Shown here: piece by piece, positions 16,933 through 25,282 of the stretch
How positions within the stretch are numbered: the first letter of the stretch is position 1
Layout: every line of letters begins with the position of its first letter
Source: JBDWFY01 sp965275915
Lineage (GTDB): Bacteria; Pseudomonadota; Alphaproteobacteria; Rhizobiales; Stappiaceae
Direction: 5' to 3'
DNA length: 64,000 bases
Assembly: GCA_965275915.1 (NCBI GenBank)
Contig: CBDHYI010000007.1
Location: forward strand, 1,798,001 to 1,862,000
Notes under the pieces: model-generated
Seen by the model: only the letters and a program-made list of their open reading frames with translations
Told to the model about the DNA's origin: nothing
Databases searched by the model: none
Position numbers and translations under genes: made by a program

Positions 16933-17508
16933 ATGGCTAAGACCGACGAGCCCACAGTCATAAAAAAATATGCTAATCGGCGTCTGTATAACACCGGAAC
17001 CAGCACATATGTGACTCTTGAAGACCTGGCTGTCATGGTCAAGGAGGAAGAGGATTTCGTCGTCTTTGATGCCAAGACCAAGGAAGACATTACCCGCTCG
17101 GTGCTGACCCAGATCATTTTCGAACAGGAGAACAAGGGCCAGAACCTTCTCCCGATCGCCTTCCTCCGGCAGCTTATCCGGTTTTATGGCGACAGCATGC
17201 AGGGGCTGGTACCGAGTTATCTTGAATACTCGATTGCCTCACTGACCAAAGAGCAGGACAAGATCCGCGAGCAGATGTCACAGGCACTTGGCGCGGGTGC
17301 GCTTGAAGCCATGGAAGATCAGGTTCGGCGCAACACGGAGATGTTTGAACGGGCGATGAAAATGTTCACACCGTTTTCCTCTTCCTCAGAAGACGACGAT
17401 CCGCAGCCCAAGAAAGAGACGTCTGACAAGACTGACCTCAACGACTTGAAGAAGCAGCTTGAGGAAATGCAGCAGAAAATCAATAAAATTGCAGGATCGG
17501 ATTCCTAG
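16933..17508 (+). CDS. phaR: Polyhydroxyalkanoate synthesis repressor PhaR
   Basis: DNA- and PHB-binding repressor that responds to granule formation and controls phasin and, in several alphaproteobacteria, wider carbon flow. The 191 residues begin with the PHB/PHA accumulation regulator domain: VIKKYANRRLYNTGTSTYVT, then LEDLAVMVKEEEDFVVFDAK and DITRSVLTQIIFEQE, followed by LLPIAFLRQLIRFYGDSMQ and an amphipathic helix; the C-terminus is acidic and coiled-coil like (LKKQLEEMQQKINKIAG). Divergent from phaAB. TGCA-type palindromes in four promoter positions of this window are plausible targets. Confidence 0.93.
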   Translation: MAKTDEPTVIKKYANRRLYNTGTSTYVTLEDLAVMVKEEEDFVVFDAKTKEDITRSVLTQIIFEQENKGQNLLPIAFLRQLIRFYGDSMQGLVPSYLEYSIASLTKEQDKIREQMSQALGAGALEAMEDQVRRNTEMFERAMKMFTPFSSSSEDDDPQPKKETSDKTDLNDLKKQLEEMQQKINKIAGSDS

Positions 17509-17711
17509 CGACAGTCCCATTCGAACCCAGCCACCAGAATTCCGGCAACGGCGCAGGCGTCATCATTGTCCGATTTGCCGCCGGTGATACCAACCGCCTC
17601 CAATACCCGCCCCTCCTCGTCTTTGGCGAGAATGCCGCTACCGGAAGCCCGGTGCCGCCGGCAACACCGTTGAGCGCCTTGCCTTTTGTAAAAGCTGAGT
17701 CAATTATCATG
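17505..17711 (-). pseudogene. Remnant of a GlcG/HbpS-type (DUF336) heme-binding family gene
   Basis: On the minus strand a decayed gene can be read in two frames. The upstream part gives MIIDSAFTKGKALNGVAGG and TGLPV; after a frameshift near 17640 the other frame continues GILAKDEEGRVLEAVGITGG and KSDNDDACAVAGILVAGF, then stops at 17505-17507. VGxTGG-DDACAxAG is the conserved end of the GlcG/HbpS family (normally about 140 residues). The N-terminal half is missing or unrecognisable. The stop overlaps the phaR stop in tail-to-tail arrangement. Confidence 0.7.
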
Positions 17712-17882
17712 TGAGCGTCGCTCAACGGTCGTTGCCTTATTGCGCTTTTCCAACGATGTGTGGGTTTCGTGCCATTGAGTATGGGTGCGCATCCGGGTAA
17801 CAAATCCACGGATTTTGACCTAACAGAAAAGAATAAAAACACTTTTTCCTGTTTGGAAAGAGTCAGGCAGGGGGAACAATCT

Positions 17883-19478
17883 GTGGCAAGAAATTTTCAC
17901 CTACCCGGGCGGTCGGCAATTTTCGCCAATAACGAGATGGCCGCCACATCCCACCCGCTCGCAACTCAGGTTGCGCTTGATATCCTCTCTGATGGCGGCA
18001 ACGCCGTTGACGCGGCGGTTGCGGCTTGTGCGGTGCAGTGCGTTGTCGAACCGCATATGACCGGAATTGGCGGTGATTGTTTCGTACTGCTCGCAGAGCC
18101 CGACGGAACGCTTTACGGACTGAACGGGTCAGGCAGGGCGCCGGCTGACATCAGCAGAAGCACGCTGGTCGCCGAGGGGCTGGATCATGTGCCGTCTGAT
18201 TCTATTCATGCCGTGACCGCGCCCGGTGCTGTTCGGGCCTGGGAGTCTATTCTTCAATCCCATGGCCGTTTGTCGCTGGCCGCTGTCCTTGCACCGTCAA
18301 TTCGCTATGCGGCAGAGGGTTTTGCGGTTGCACCCCGGGTGGCTGCGGACTGGTCCGGTCTTGCAAGGAAACTCGCCCGTGATGAAACATCGCGGCGTCT
18401 TTATCTACCGGAAGATAAAGTGCCCACGGTCGGGCAAAGACTGCAATTTCCTGAATTGGCTGCGACCTTGCAAAAGATTGCCGATCAAGGAGCCGATGTC
18501 TTCTATACCGGACACATTGCGGTGGATATTGCAAACACCGTGCGCGCCCATGGCGGATTTCTCAGTGAAGAGGACCTCGTGGCGGTGGAGGCAACGCCGG
18601 TCACGCCGATCGCGGGCAGCTATCGCGATACGACCGTTGTGGAACTGCCACCAAACGGCCAGGGCATCATCGCCCTGATCATTCTGGCAATTCTCGAACG
18701 GTTTGCAATCGGCGACCTGGACCCTGACGGTCCGGAGCGTGCCCACCTGTCGCTTGAGGCTGCCCGCCTGGCCTATTCTGCGAGGGACCGCCTGCTGGCC
18801 GACACGGAGGCCATGACGGTTGCGCCAAAAGACCTGCTTGCGCCGGAGTTTATCGGATCTCTCGCCGGGCAGATTGATCCTGAGTCCCGCATGCCCGCAA
18901 TTGATCATGCAATTGTGTCGCCCAACTCGGACACGGTGAATCTCTCCGTGGTCGACCGCGAGGGACGCGCGGTTTCCTTTATCAACTCCCTTTACAAGGG
19001 CTTCGGCTCCGGACTCTGCACGCCGGAAACCGGGATTATGCTGCAAAACAGAGGCGCCTGCTTCACACTTGAAGAAGGGCATCCCAATTGCATAGCACCG
19101 GGCAAGCGTCCGATGCACACCATCATTCCGGCAATGGCACTGCGCAACGAGAAGCCCTGGCTGTGTTTTGGTGTAATGGGCGGGGGTTATCAGCCCTGCG
19201 GGCACGCTCACGTTATAAGCAATCTTGTTGATTTCAATATGGATTTGCAGGCTGCCCTTGATTCGCCGCGTCTTTTCTTCGACGAAAGCACGCACGATCT
19301 TGAGATCGAGCAGTGTGTGCCGGATGCAACCGTGAAAGGGTTGCGGGATCGCGGCCATCCTGTGCACGTTGCGGCAAGTCCGTTTGGAGGAGCGCAGGCC
19401 ATTATGTTTGATCGGGACAATCGGATCCTTGTCGGCGCTTCGGATTTTCGCAAGGACGGATGCGCGCTTGGACGCTGA
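17883..19478 (+). CDS. Gamma-glutamyltransferase family protein, apparently cytoplasmic
   Basis: A 531-residue Ntn-hydrolase precursor of the gamma-glutamyltranspeptidase family, expected to cut itself before a catalytic Thr in NSDTVNLSVVDREG; here the canonical T-T-H is T-V-N, an unusual substitution just after the nucleophile. Early motifs: MAATSHPLATQVALDILSDG and GNAVDAAVAACAVQCVVEPH, then TGIGGDCFVL; GGGYQPCGH near the C-terminus replaces the usual glutathione-enzyme GSPGG. These features fit acylase-like or otherwise specialised relatives and not classical glutathione hydrolase. No signal peptide. The GTG at 17883 follows AGGGGGAAC; the frame upstream to 17760 looks non-coding. A second, secreted paralogue lies at 31185. 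Confidence 0.8.
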   Translation: MARNFHLPGRSAIFANNEMAATSHPLATQVALDILSDGGNAVDAAVAACAVQCVVEPHMTGIGGDCFVLLAEPDGTLYGLNGSGRAPADISRSTLVAEGLDHVPSDSIHAVTAPGAVRAWESILQSHGRLSLAAVLAPSIRYAAEGFAVAPRVAADWSGLARKLARDETSRRLYLPEDKVPTVGQRLQFPELAATLQKIADQGADVFYTGHIAVDIANTVRAHGGFLSEEDLVAVEATPVTPIAGSYRDTTVVELPPNGQGIIALIILAILERFAIGDLDPDGPERAHLSLEAARLAYSARDRLLADTEAMTVAPKDLLAPEFIGSLAGQIDPESRMPAIDHAIVSPNSDTVNLSVVDREGRAVSFINSLYKGFGSGLCTPETGIMLQNRGACFTLEEGHPNCIAPGKRPMHTIIPAMALRNEKPWLCFGVMGGGYQPCGHAHVISNLVDFNMDLQAALDSPRLFFDESTHDLEIEQCVPDATVKGLRDRGHPVHVAASPFGGAQAIMFDRDNRILVGASDFRKDGCALGR

Positions 19479-19513
19479 ACCCGATTGGGATGGCTCGGGA
19501 AAGATGATGTCAT

Positions 19514-19864
19514 TCAGATTGAACGCCGGATAATCATTCCGCGCGGCAGATGGCCGTTGATCCTGTCAGTTTCTTTATAGCGATCGAGCATGTGATCGGG
19601 CTCCGCCCGGCGGCGCATGCGTGTCTGGGGCAAATCGTGATATGTCGCAATAAGATGTGCAACAAACGGCGCATGCGTGTGTGCACCGGAGCGAAATGTC
19701 TCCGCTCGGTTGCTTTCGCCTCTTGACAGGGGAACCAGGGCCTTGACTGCAGGACGCTCCGGTTGACGGCCTGTTGCCGACCCGGTGTCGGATGCAGCCG
19801 ACTTGGGTTCAACCCGTCGTTGGACGCTGTGCGTTGGGCGTCTGGGACCAATTGGCGTTATCAT
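19514..19864 (-). CDS. Conserved small basic protein of unknown function
   Basis: A 116-residue soluble protein beginning MITPIGPRRPTHSVQRRV, with a middle low-complexity region and a C-terminal block FVAHLIATYHDLPQTRMRRR-AEPDHMLDRYKETD. That C-terminal pattern (liaT...LPQTR.rRRa.p..a...Y) looks like a small family I associate with rhizobial genomes, but I cannot name it. No signal peptide or membrane span. Its start at 19864 faces an AT-rich stretch (19979-20040). Convergent with the upstream gamma-glutamyltransferase gene. Confidence 0.6.
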   Translation of the reverse strand: MITPIGPRRPTHSVQRRVEPKSAASDTGSATGRQPERPAVKALVPLSRGESNRAETFRSGAHTHAPFVAHLIATYHDLPQTRMRRRAEPDHMLDRYKETDRINGHLPRGMIIRRSI

Positions 19865-20128
19865 GTTTCCTCACGCGGCCAAACGCAAATATGCTGGCCG
19901 ATACCAACATGGGTAGCAAAGTTCGGGCCGGAAAGTAAGGATTTGTTAACGTTTTGACCGCTTGGCCGGAGAGAAGGAGCAAAAATCGGCTAAATTTTTG
20001 ATTTTATTTAATTAAAATTTTCATCAAATTCGTATGACGGTCAATATCAAGACCGTGATGTCATCGGGAACGGCACCATCCGCTCTTGGGAAGGCCGTCA
20101 AAACGAGGCAAATCGGCGGCGGGCTGTA

Positions 20129-20554
20129 TCAAAATCGGTCACCGGGTCCGAAAGCAACATCCCGTCTTGCGCCGTGAATGGAAATCGTAAACCCGGCAAC
20201 CACATCGATCAGCGCAATCAGACCCAGAAGAAAAAATACGGAGTGAGCGGCGCCTTTAACAGCGATAAACTCCACCAGATAGGCAATAAACACCAGCAGC
20301 GACAGGCCATGATCGATCACGGTGCCGGATCCGGGACGTGTGGCCTTTAGAATTTCAACAAACAGGCAAACCAGACCTCCGGCAATGAACACATCTCCGA
20401 TGGTCATGTTCCAGGTCACGCCCGATACCATGGTCAGCTGCAGAACCTCTGTGGCAAAGGGATCTTCGCCGGAAAAGGGTGTAAATCCGAAAATCATCAG
20501 ATTGAAGACTGCAAAGGGAAGCAACGTCAAAGGAATAGCTGTGATGAATGACAT
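20129..20554 (-). CDS. Small four-span membrane protein, unknown function
   Basis: A 141-residue inner-membrane protein with four hydrophobic segments: about 5-25 (ITAIPLTLLPFAVFNLMIFG), 45-67 (TIGDVFIAGGLVCLFVEIL), 82-100 (HGLSLLVFIAYLVEFIAV) and 106-127 (VFFLLGLIALIDVVAGFTI). No charged catalytic motif. I recognise the type as conserved in alphaproteobacteria but know no function. It lies downstream of rpmF on the same strand but behind a strong terminator, so it is probably transcribed separately. Confidence 0.65.
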   Translation of the reverse strand: MSFITAIPLTLLPFAVFNLMIFGFTPFSGEDPFATEVLQLTMVSGVTWNMTIGDVFIAGGLVCLFVEILKATRPGSGTVIDHGLSLLVFIAYLVEFIAVKGAAHSVFFLLGLIALIDVVAGFTISIHGARRDVAFGPGDRF

Positions 20555-20624
20555 GTCTCAATCCGAAAATCGATTGCAGGAACTGGCGCGCTCAAGCGAC
20601 TTTTACAAATGCAATCATGGCATG

Positions 20625-20651
20625 AAAAAGGCCGGCGGGGCCGGCCTTTTT
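20625..20651 (-). terminator. Rho-independent terminator downstream of rpmF
   Basis: Perfect stem AAAAAGGCCGG / CCGGCCTTTTT with loop CGGGG. T-runs on both strands make it bidirectional; on the minus strand it ends the rpmF transcript about 95 bp past the stop. Confidence 0.88.
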
Positions 20652-20744
20652 CATTACTCGTATCCTGAAAGCTCTGATCCGGAACCAAGGCAAGGGAATG
20701 GAGAACACACCCTGCCGCAAATGCCGGCCGGGTGCGATCGAACC

Positions 20745-20930
20745 CTAGACGGAGTCCTTTGGTTCCAGAACCTGGCGGCCGCGATACATTCCCGATTTCA
20801 AATCGACATGATGCGGACGGCGCAGTTCACCTGAATCCTTGTCTTCGACATAGGAAGGCTGCTTCAAAGCATCCGCGGAGCGGCGGTTGCCGCGCTTCAT
20901 GCGGGAGACCTTTTTCTTTGGAACGGCCAT
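20745..20930 (-). CDS. rpmF: Ribosomal protein bL32
   Basis: A 61-residue basic protein of the large ribosomal subunit: MAVPKKKVSRMKRGNRRSAD followed by ALKQPSYVEDKDSGELRRPH and HVDLKSGMYRGRQVL. The N-terminus is the standard bL32 sequence; the zinc-binding cysteines found in some bL32 proteins are absent, as is normal in alphaproteobacteria. mtgA lies upstream on the same strand, an arrangement common in rhizobia. Confidence 0.97.
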   Translation of the reverse strand: MAVPKKKVSRMKRGNRRSADALKQPSYVEDKDSGELRRPHHVDLKSGMYRGRQVLEPKDSV

Positions 20931-21091
20931 TTGTTTTTCTCTCTATCGTCTGGAATAACCCAAACAGGCCGGCTCCGGCGGGCCGGGTCCAGACTGCACG
21001 CGTTTTTCTGAATGGCCGGTCTTATACCGGTATTATTGAAAGAACGCCAGCCCGGTTTTCGATTTTTCTCCCCGGTCACCATACCCTGAAG

Positions 21092-21799
21092 TCAGTTTCC
21101 GTTGATGAGGCATTGCAGGTGAGCATCGCTGCTTCGCATTCTGCGCTGTATGATCTCCGCATGACGGGTCATGCTCCGGGAGGGTCTTGCAGCGTTTCTA
21201 AGGAAAGGGTTCGGCAAAGCGGCGGCGAGCAGGGCCGCCTGGCGCTCGGTCAGGGATTCTGCCGATTTGCCGAAATAATGCTGCGCCGCGGCGTCCGCGC
21301 CGAACAGGCCGTCGCCCCATTCCGCAACATTGAGATAGATTTCAAACGTGCGCTGTTTTCCAAGAACGGTATCCAGCAACAGAGCCAGTGGCAGTTCAAA
21401 TGCTTTGCGGATATAGGACCGCCCATGCCAGAGAAACAGGTTTTTGGAAAGCTGCATGGTAATGGTGCTGGCGCCGCGCGGACGCTCTCCATCGTCAAGC
21501 AATGCTATCTGTTCCTCCAGTGCCCCCCAGTCGACACCGTTATGTTTGCAGAAACGCCCGTCCTCGGACATGATGACCGCCCGTTGCAGATTTTGGGATG
21601 TGTCCGAAAGAGGGCGCCATTCTCTCGTGACCGGCTGACCCGTGACAAAGCGGTACATCATCAGCGTTGAAACCGGATTGATGGCTGTGTAAGCCAGCGT
21701 CAGAGCAAGCGGAAGACCGACAATGATCAGGCCGATCAGGAGAAGTCTCCGCAACGGGAAAACGCGTCTGAGCAAGCTCTTTTTCCTGCTCCGTGCCAT
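21092..21799 (-). CDS. mtgA: Monofunctional biosynthetic peptidoglycan transglycosylase
   Basis: Polymerises lipid II into glycan strands at the inner membrane without a transpeptidase domain. The 235-residue protein has an N-terminal membrane anchor (LLLIGLIIVGLPLALTLAY, about 19-37) and the GT51 motifs: catalytic Glu in AVIMSEDGRFCKHNGVDW, then RGASTITMQLSKNLFLW, RKAFELPLALLLDTVLGKQR and IYLNVAEWGDGLFGADAAAQ-HYFGKSA. Length is as expected for MtgA. Located between rpmF and ispA. Confidence 0.95.
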   Translation of the reverse strand: MARSRKKSLLRRVFPLRRLLLIGLIIVGLPLALTLAYTAINPVSTLMMYRFVTGQPVTREWRPLSDTSQNLQRAVIMSEDGRFCKHNGVDWGALEEQIALLDDGERPRGASTITMQLSKNLFLWHGRSYIRKAFELPLALLLDTVLGKQRTFEIYLNVAEWGDGLFGADAAAQHYFGKSAESLTERQAALLAAALPNPFLRNAARPSRSMTRHAEIIQRRMRSSDAHLQCLINGN

Positions 21800-22100
21800 A
21801 AGACTCCAAAAGGGTTTTCAAAACTGAGGTCCGAAGGGTCGTTGCTTAGAATATATTTGGTCTGAAGGGAAACGATTAAACGCCGCGATCAGCTCTTCCG
21901 ATGCTCATGGAGCGTATCTTGTTCATGACCGTCGCGGGGCTCCCGGGATTCAGATAGGATATGTCAGAATCCAAAGAGTTCGCTTGACGGATGGCCGGTA
22001 TTGAAGATAACGCAGGCGAAAAAATTGCTGTCTGCAACGTGTGTGCTGATCTTGGTTGGGCGCTCGCACAGGGGGCTCAACCTAACATTGGATCGTTTTA
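21800..22100. other. 301-bp divergent intergenic region mtgA/ispA
   Basis: No convincing gene, RNA or repeat is visible. Short open frames here have no recognisable protein character. It must hold the promoters of the divergent mtgA and ispA; I see no clear -35/-10 pair. Confidence 0.4.
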
Positions 22101-23006
22101 TTGTCTGACTTCTTTTTGCAAAGCCTGGCCGGAACGGCAGATGCCGTCGAAAAGTGCCTTGACGGGTTGTTGGCCGAAGAGCGCCTGCCGGATGAGATCG
22201 CCCGTCCCGCGCGCTTGCTTGACGCGATGCGTTATAGCGCTCTCAGCGGGGGCAAGCGGCTCAGGCCTTTTTTGTTTGTTCAGACCGTGGCGCTGTTTGG
22301 TGGCGACGCGGCAAAGGCTTTAAGAGCGGCCTCGGCGCTTGAATGCGTGCATTGTTACAGTCTTATTCACGACGATCTTCCGGCGATGGATGATGACGAT
22401 CTCAGGCGCGGCCGTCCGACCGTGCATAAGGCGTTTGACGAGGCGACAGCCATCCTCGCCGGGGATGCGCTTCTGACTTATGCTTTTGACATCATGGCGG
22501 ATATTGAGACGCATCCGGATCCCGATATTCGCCTGAAGCTTACGTCGGGCCTCGCCAAAGCCGCCGGGATCGGCGGGATGGCCGGTGGGCAGATGCTGGA
22601 TCTTGCAGCGGAAGGGCGTCAGCAAAGTGATGACGCCATCCGTCTGATGCAGTCGATGAAAACCGGAGCGCTTATTCGTTTCGGTTGCGAAGGGGGCGCG
22701 GTTTATAGCGGCGCTTCCTCGAAGGACGTGGCCAACTTGCGCAAATTCGGTGAAATTGTTGGCCTTGCATTTCAATTGGCCGATGATCTTCTGGATATTG
22801 AGGGTGATGCGGCCATTGTCGGCAAGGCAACCGGAAAGGACAGCGCGCATGGCAAGGCGACTCTGGTTTCGTTGCACGGCGTGGATTGGACGCGCAAAAC
22901 CCTCAAGACGCTGGTTGAAGACTCCGAAAGCGCGCTGTCCGCCTACGGCGAGAAAGCCGATCTGTTGCGCCTGACCGCCCGCTATATTGCAAATCGCCGG
23001 TCCTGA
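22101..23006 (+). CDS. ispA: Polyprenyl diphosphate synthase (farnesyl/geranylgeranyl type)
   Basis: Builds C15 or C20 isoprenyl diphosphate from isopentenyl and dimethylallyl diphosphate for quinone, undecaprenol and carotenoid synthesis. The 301 residues contain GGKRLRPFLFVQT, the first Asp-rich motif in HDDLPAMDDDDLRRGRPTVH and the second in FQLADDLLDIEGD. The TTG at 22101 gives the family N-terminus MSDFFLQSLAGTADAVEKCL; no ATG is available in frame nearby and the Shine-Dalgarno is weak. The stop abuts the stop of the convergent tyrC gene with no gap. Confidence 0.92.
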   Translation: MSDFFLQSLAGTADAVEKCLDGLLAEERLPDEIARPARLLDAMRYSALSGGKRLRPFLFVQTVALFGGDAAKALRAASALECVHCYSLIHDDLPAMDDDDLRRGRPTVHKAFDEATAILAGDALLTYAFDIMADIETHPDPDIRLKLTSGLAKAAGIGGMAGGQMLDLAAEGRQQSDDAIRLMQSMKTGALIRFGCEGGAVYSGASSKDVANLRKFGEIVGLAFQLADDLLDIEGDAAIVGKATGKDSAHGKATLVSLHGVDWTRKTLKTLVEDSESALSAYGEKADLLRLTARYIANRRS

Positions 23007-23930
23007 TCAACTGCTCTGAACGTCGCGGCCGAAGTTTGGTACGTCGGATTCCTGACCGGCCTCAATGATTGACCGGCGGATGCTGCGCGTGCGGGTAAAC
23101 AGATCGAACAGCGTGTCACCGTCGCCCCAGCGGACGGCTCGCTGGAGTGCGGACAGGTCTTCGGAAAACCGGGCCAGCATTTCCAGAATCGCTTCTTTGT
23201 TGTGAAGGCAGACATCGCGCCACATGGTCGGATCGGATGCGGCAAGGCGCGTGAAGTCACGGAATCCGGCGGCTGAATATTTGATGACTTCGGATTCGGT
23301 AACAGTCTCCAGATCGTCGGCCGTTCCGACAATATTGTAAGAAATCAGCTGCGGCAGGTGCGATGTGATGGCAAGAACCAGGTCGTGATGGACCGGGTCC
23401 ATGGTATCGATTTTCGACCCGCAGGCCTGCCAAAACCGTGTCAGCCTTTCGATTGCGTCCGGGTCGGTGTTCGGCAGAGGCGTAAAAATACACCAGCGGT
23501 CGATAAACAGCTCAGCAAATCCCGCGTCAGGTCCGGAGTGCTCGGTCCCGGCAATCGGATGACCGGGAATGAAGTGCACGCCCTCCGGGATGTGCGGTTG
23601 CATCTGTTCGATGACCGATTGCTTTACCGATCCCACGTCGGTGACGATCGCTCCGGGTCTCAGCGACGGTGCGATCCACTGGCTTACCGCTTCGCAGGCA
23701 CCCACAGGCACACAAAGAACGACAAGATCCGCCCCTTGCACTGCTTCGCCGGCATCAAGAAAATAACGGTCCCCCAGATTGAGTTCTTCGGCCCGGTCAA
23801 GGGTCGTCTGCGACCGGGTTGAGATATGGATGTCGCCTGCAATGTTCCGGCGGCGGACGATCTGCGCAATGGATGAACCGATCAGGCCGATACCAATCAG
23901 GGCGATACGATCAAACAGGGGGTCGGGCAT
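23007..23930 (-). CDS. tyrC: Prephenate/arogenate (cyclohexadienyl) dehydrogenase
   Basis: NAD(P)-dependent oxidative decarboxylation of prephenate or arogenate in tyrosine synthesis. The 307-residue protein has the N-terminal nucleotide fold ALIGIGLIGSSIAQIVRR, DLVVLCVPVGACEAV, TDVGSVKQSVI, and the substrate motif FIPGHPIAGTEHSGPDAGF. The all-helical C-terminal half contains ITSHLPQLISYNIVGTADD and AAGFRDFTRLAASDPTMWRD. Downstream of hisC (16-bp gap), the usual rhizobial pairing of aromatic and histidine pathway genes. Confidence 0.93.
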   Translation of the reverse strand: MPDPLFDRIALIGIGLIGSSIAQIVRRRNIAGDIHISTRSQTTLDRAEELNLGDRYFLDAGEAVQGADLVVLCVPVGACEAVSQWIAPSLRPGAIVTDVGSVKQSVIEQMQPHIPEGVHFIPGHPIAGTEHSGPDAGFAELFIDRWCIFTPLPNTDPDAIERLTRFWQACGSKIDTMDPVHHDLVLAITSHLPQLISYNIVGTADDLETVTESEVIKYSAAGFRDFTRLAASDPTMWRDVCLHNKEAILEMLARFSEDLSALQRAVRWGDGDTLFDLFTRTRSIRRSIIEAGQESDVPNFGRDVQSS

Positions 23931-23946
23931 GGGAACAGTTTGGCTT

Positions 23947-25059
23947 TCAAGTCTTTAAAAAGGTCGTAAGGTGCTCGACAACGGCGCGATTGGCTTCTTC
24001 GGTGCCGATGCTCATGCGAAGGGCGCCGGGCAGGCCGTAACTTCCGACAGCCCGTAAGACGCATCCGCGCTCCGACAGATAGGCGTCCGCATCCGCAGCC
24101 GTCTTGCCGGGTTCGTCCGGGAAGTGAATGAGAACGAAATTGCCGACACTTGGCGTGACGTCCAATCCCAGCGCGGTCAGTTGTTCGGTCAGCCAGGCCA
24201 GCCACTGACTGTTGTGCCTCACGGCGTTTTCAACAAATTCCCGGTCCTTAATTGCCGCAACTCCGGCGGCGATTGCCGGACCTGAGACATTGAACGGACC
24301 GCGAATGCGGTTGAGCACATCGATAATGTGGGCCGGCGCATAAGCCCATCCAAGGCGCAGGCCGGCAAGGCCGTGAATCTTTGAAAATGTGCGCGTCATA
24401 ACGACATTGTCCGACGCTGACACCAGTTCCATCCCGCTTTCATAGTCGTTGCGCCTGACATATTCGGCATAGGCTGCATCCAGAACCAGCAGAACATGGC
24501 CGGGTAATCCCTGATGCAGCCGCTTGACTTCGTCGAAGGGCAGATAGGTGCCGGTCGGATTATTGGGATTGGCCAGAAAAACAACCCGCGTTCTGGGCGT
24601 GACGGCATCAAGCAGCGCGTCGACGTCGGACGTCAGGTTGGTTTCGGGCGCAATGACAGGCGTTGCGCCGGCAGCCCGAATGGCGATTTCGTAAACCAGA
24701 AATCCGTGCCTGGAATATACAGCTTCATGCCCGTCTCCGAGATAGGCATAAGCAATCAGGCTGAGAAGTTCATCCGATCCCGCGCCGCAGATCAGATTAT
24801 CCGGATTGAGGCCGTGAACATCGGCGATGGCCTGCCGCAGATCGGTCGAGGCACCATCCGGATAAAGTTCCAGTTTGTCCGCAACTGCCGCGTAGGCCGC
24901 CCTGGCCTTCGGACTTGCGCCCAGCGGTGTCTCATTGGATGACAGTTTGTGAAGTCTGCCGCCGCCGGTCGCTTTCTGACGGCCGGGCACATAGGCAGCG
25001 ATTTCCAGGACACCGGCACGGGGCAACGGACGGCCTTCATTTTGCGGCGCATTGGTCAT
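23947..25059 (-). CDS. hisC: Histidinol-phosphate aminotransferase
   Basis: PLP enzyme transaminating imidazole-acetol phosphate to histidinol phosphate; in this group it often also serves phenylalanine/tyrosine synthesis, which fits its tyrC neighbour. 370 residues with LHKLSSNETPLGASPKA, CGAGSDELL, FLANPNNPTGTYLP, DAAYAEY and the PLP lysine K227 in TFSKIHGLAGLRLGWAY. I start at ATG 25059 (MTNAPQNEG) because AAGGA lies nine bases upstream; a GTG nine codons earlier is possible. Divergent from metX; the 223 bp between show no riboswitch I can recognise. Confidence 0.93.
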   Translation of the reverse strand: MTNAPQNEGRPLPRAGVLEIAAYVPGRQKATGGGRLHKLSSNETPLGASPKARAAYAAVADKLELYPDGASTDLRQAIADVHGLNPDNLICGAGSDELLSLIAYAYLGDGHEAVYSRHGFLVYEIAIRAAGATPVIAPETNLTSDVDALLDAVTPRTRVVFLANPNNPTGTYLPFDEVKRLHQGLPGHVLLVLDAAYAEYVRRNDYESGMELVSASDNVVMTRTFSKIHGLAGLRLGWAYAPAHIIDVLNRIRGPFNVSGPAIAAGVAAIKDREFVENAVRHNSQWLAWLTEQLTALGLDVTPSVGNFVLIHFPDEPGKTAADADAYLSERGCVLRAVGSYGLPGALRMSIGTEEANRAVVEHLTTFLKT

Positions 25060-25282
25060 CTGAAGCAATCCTTGATGTCCGTTCACTCCGCCATCAGCAA
25101 GATTTGATTATCTTCGCTGGAGGAGCAAACCGGCTGAACAGGCGCCCATTCATAGGAAAGCCCGCGCAGGAAATCAAAAGAAAACATTGACAGACCCGTT
25201 TGCCGAATTTTAGCTACCCGTCCCTTTTTCAAAGCGGACCAATTCATTCCTCTGACTCTGTGAAAGCCGGTGACGAACCGCG

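Noticed and set aside
17760..17882. N-terminal extension of the gamma-glutamyltransferase frame
   Set aside because: No family similarity and a good AGGGGG ribosome site precedes the GTG at 17883.
18405..19367. 320-codon open frame antisense to the gamma-glutamyltransferase
   Set aside because: Shadow frame; Cys/His/Arg-rich with no domain pattern.
21991..22323. Possible small gene upstream of ispA
   Set aside because: It overlaps the ispA start in another frame and shows no protein family features.
25087..25282. Possible SAM-II riboswitch before metX (a GTAGCTAAAA string occurs)
   Set aside because: The string is on the strand opposite to metX and the other conserved SAM-II segments are missing.
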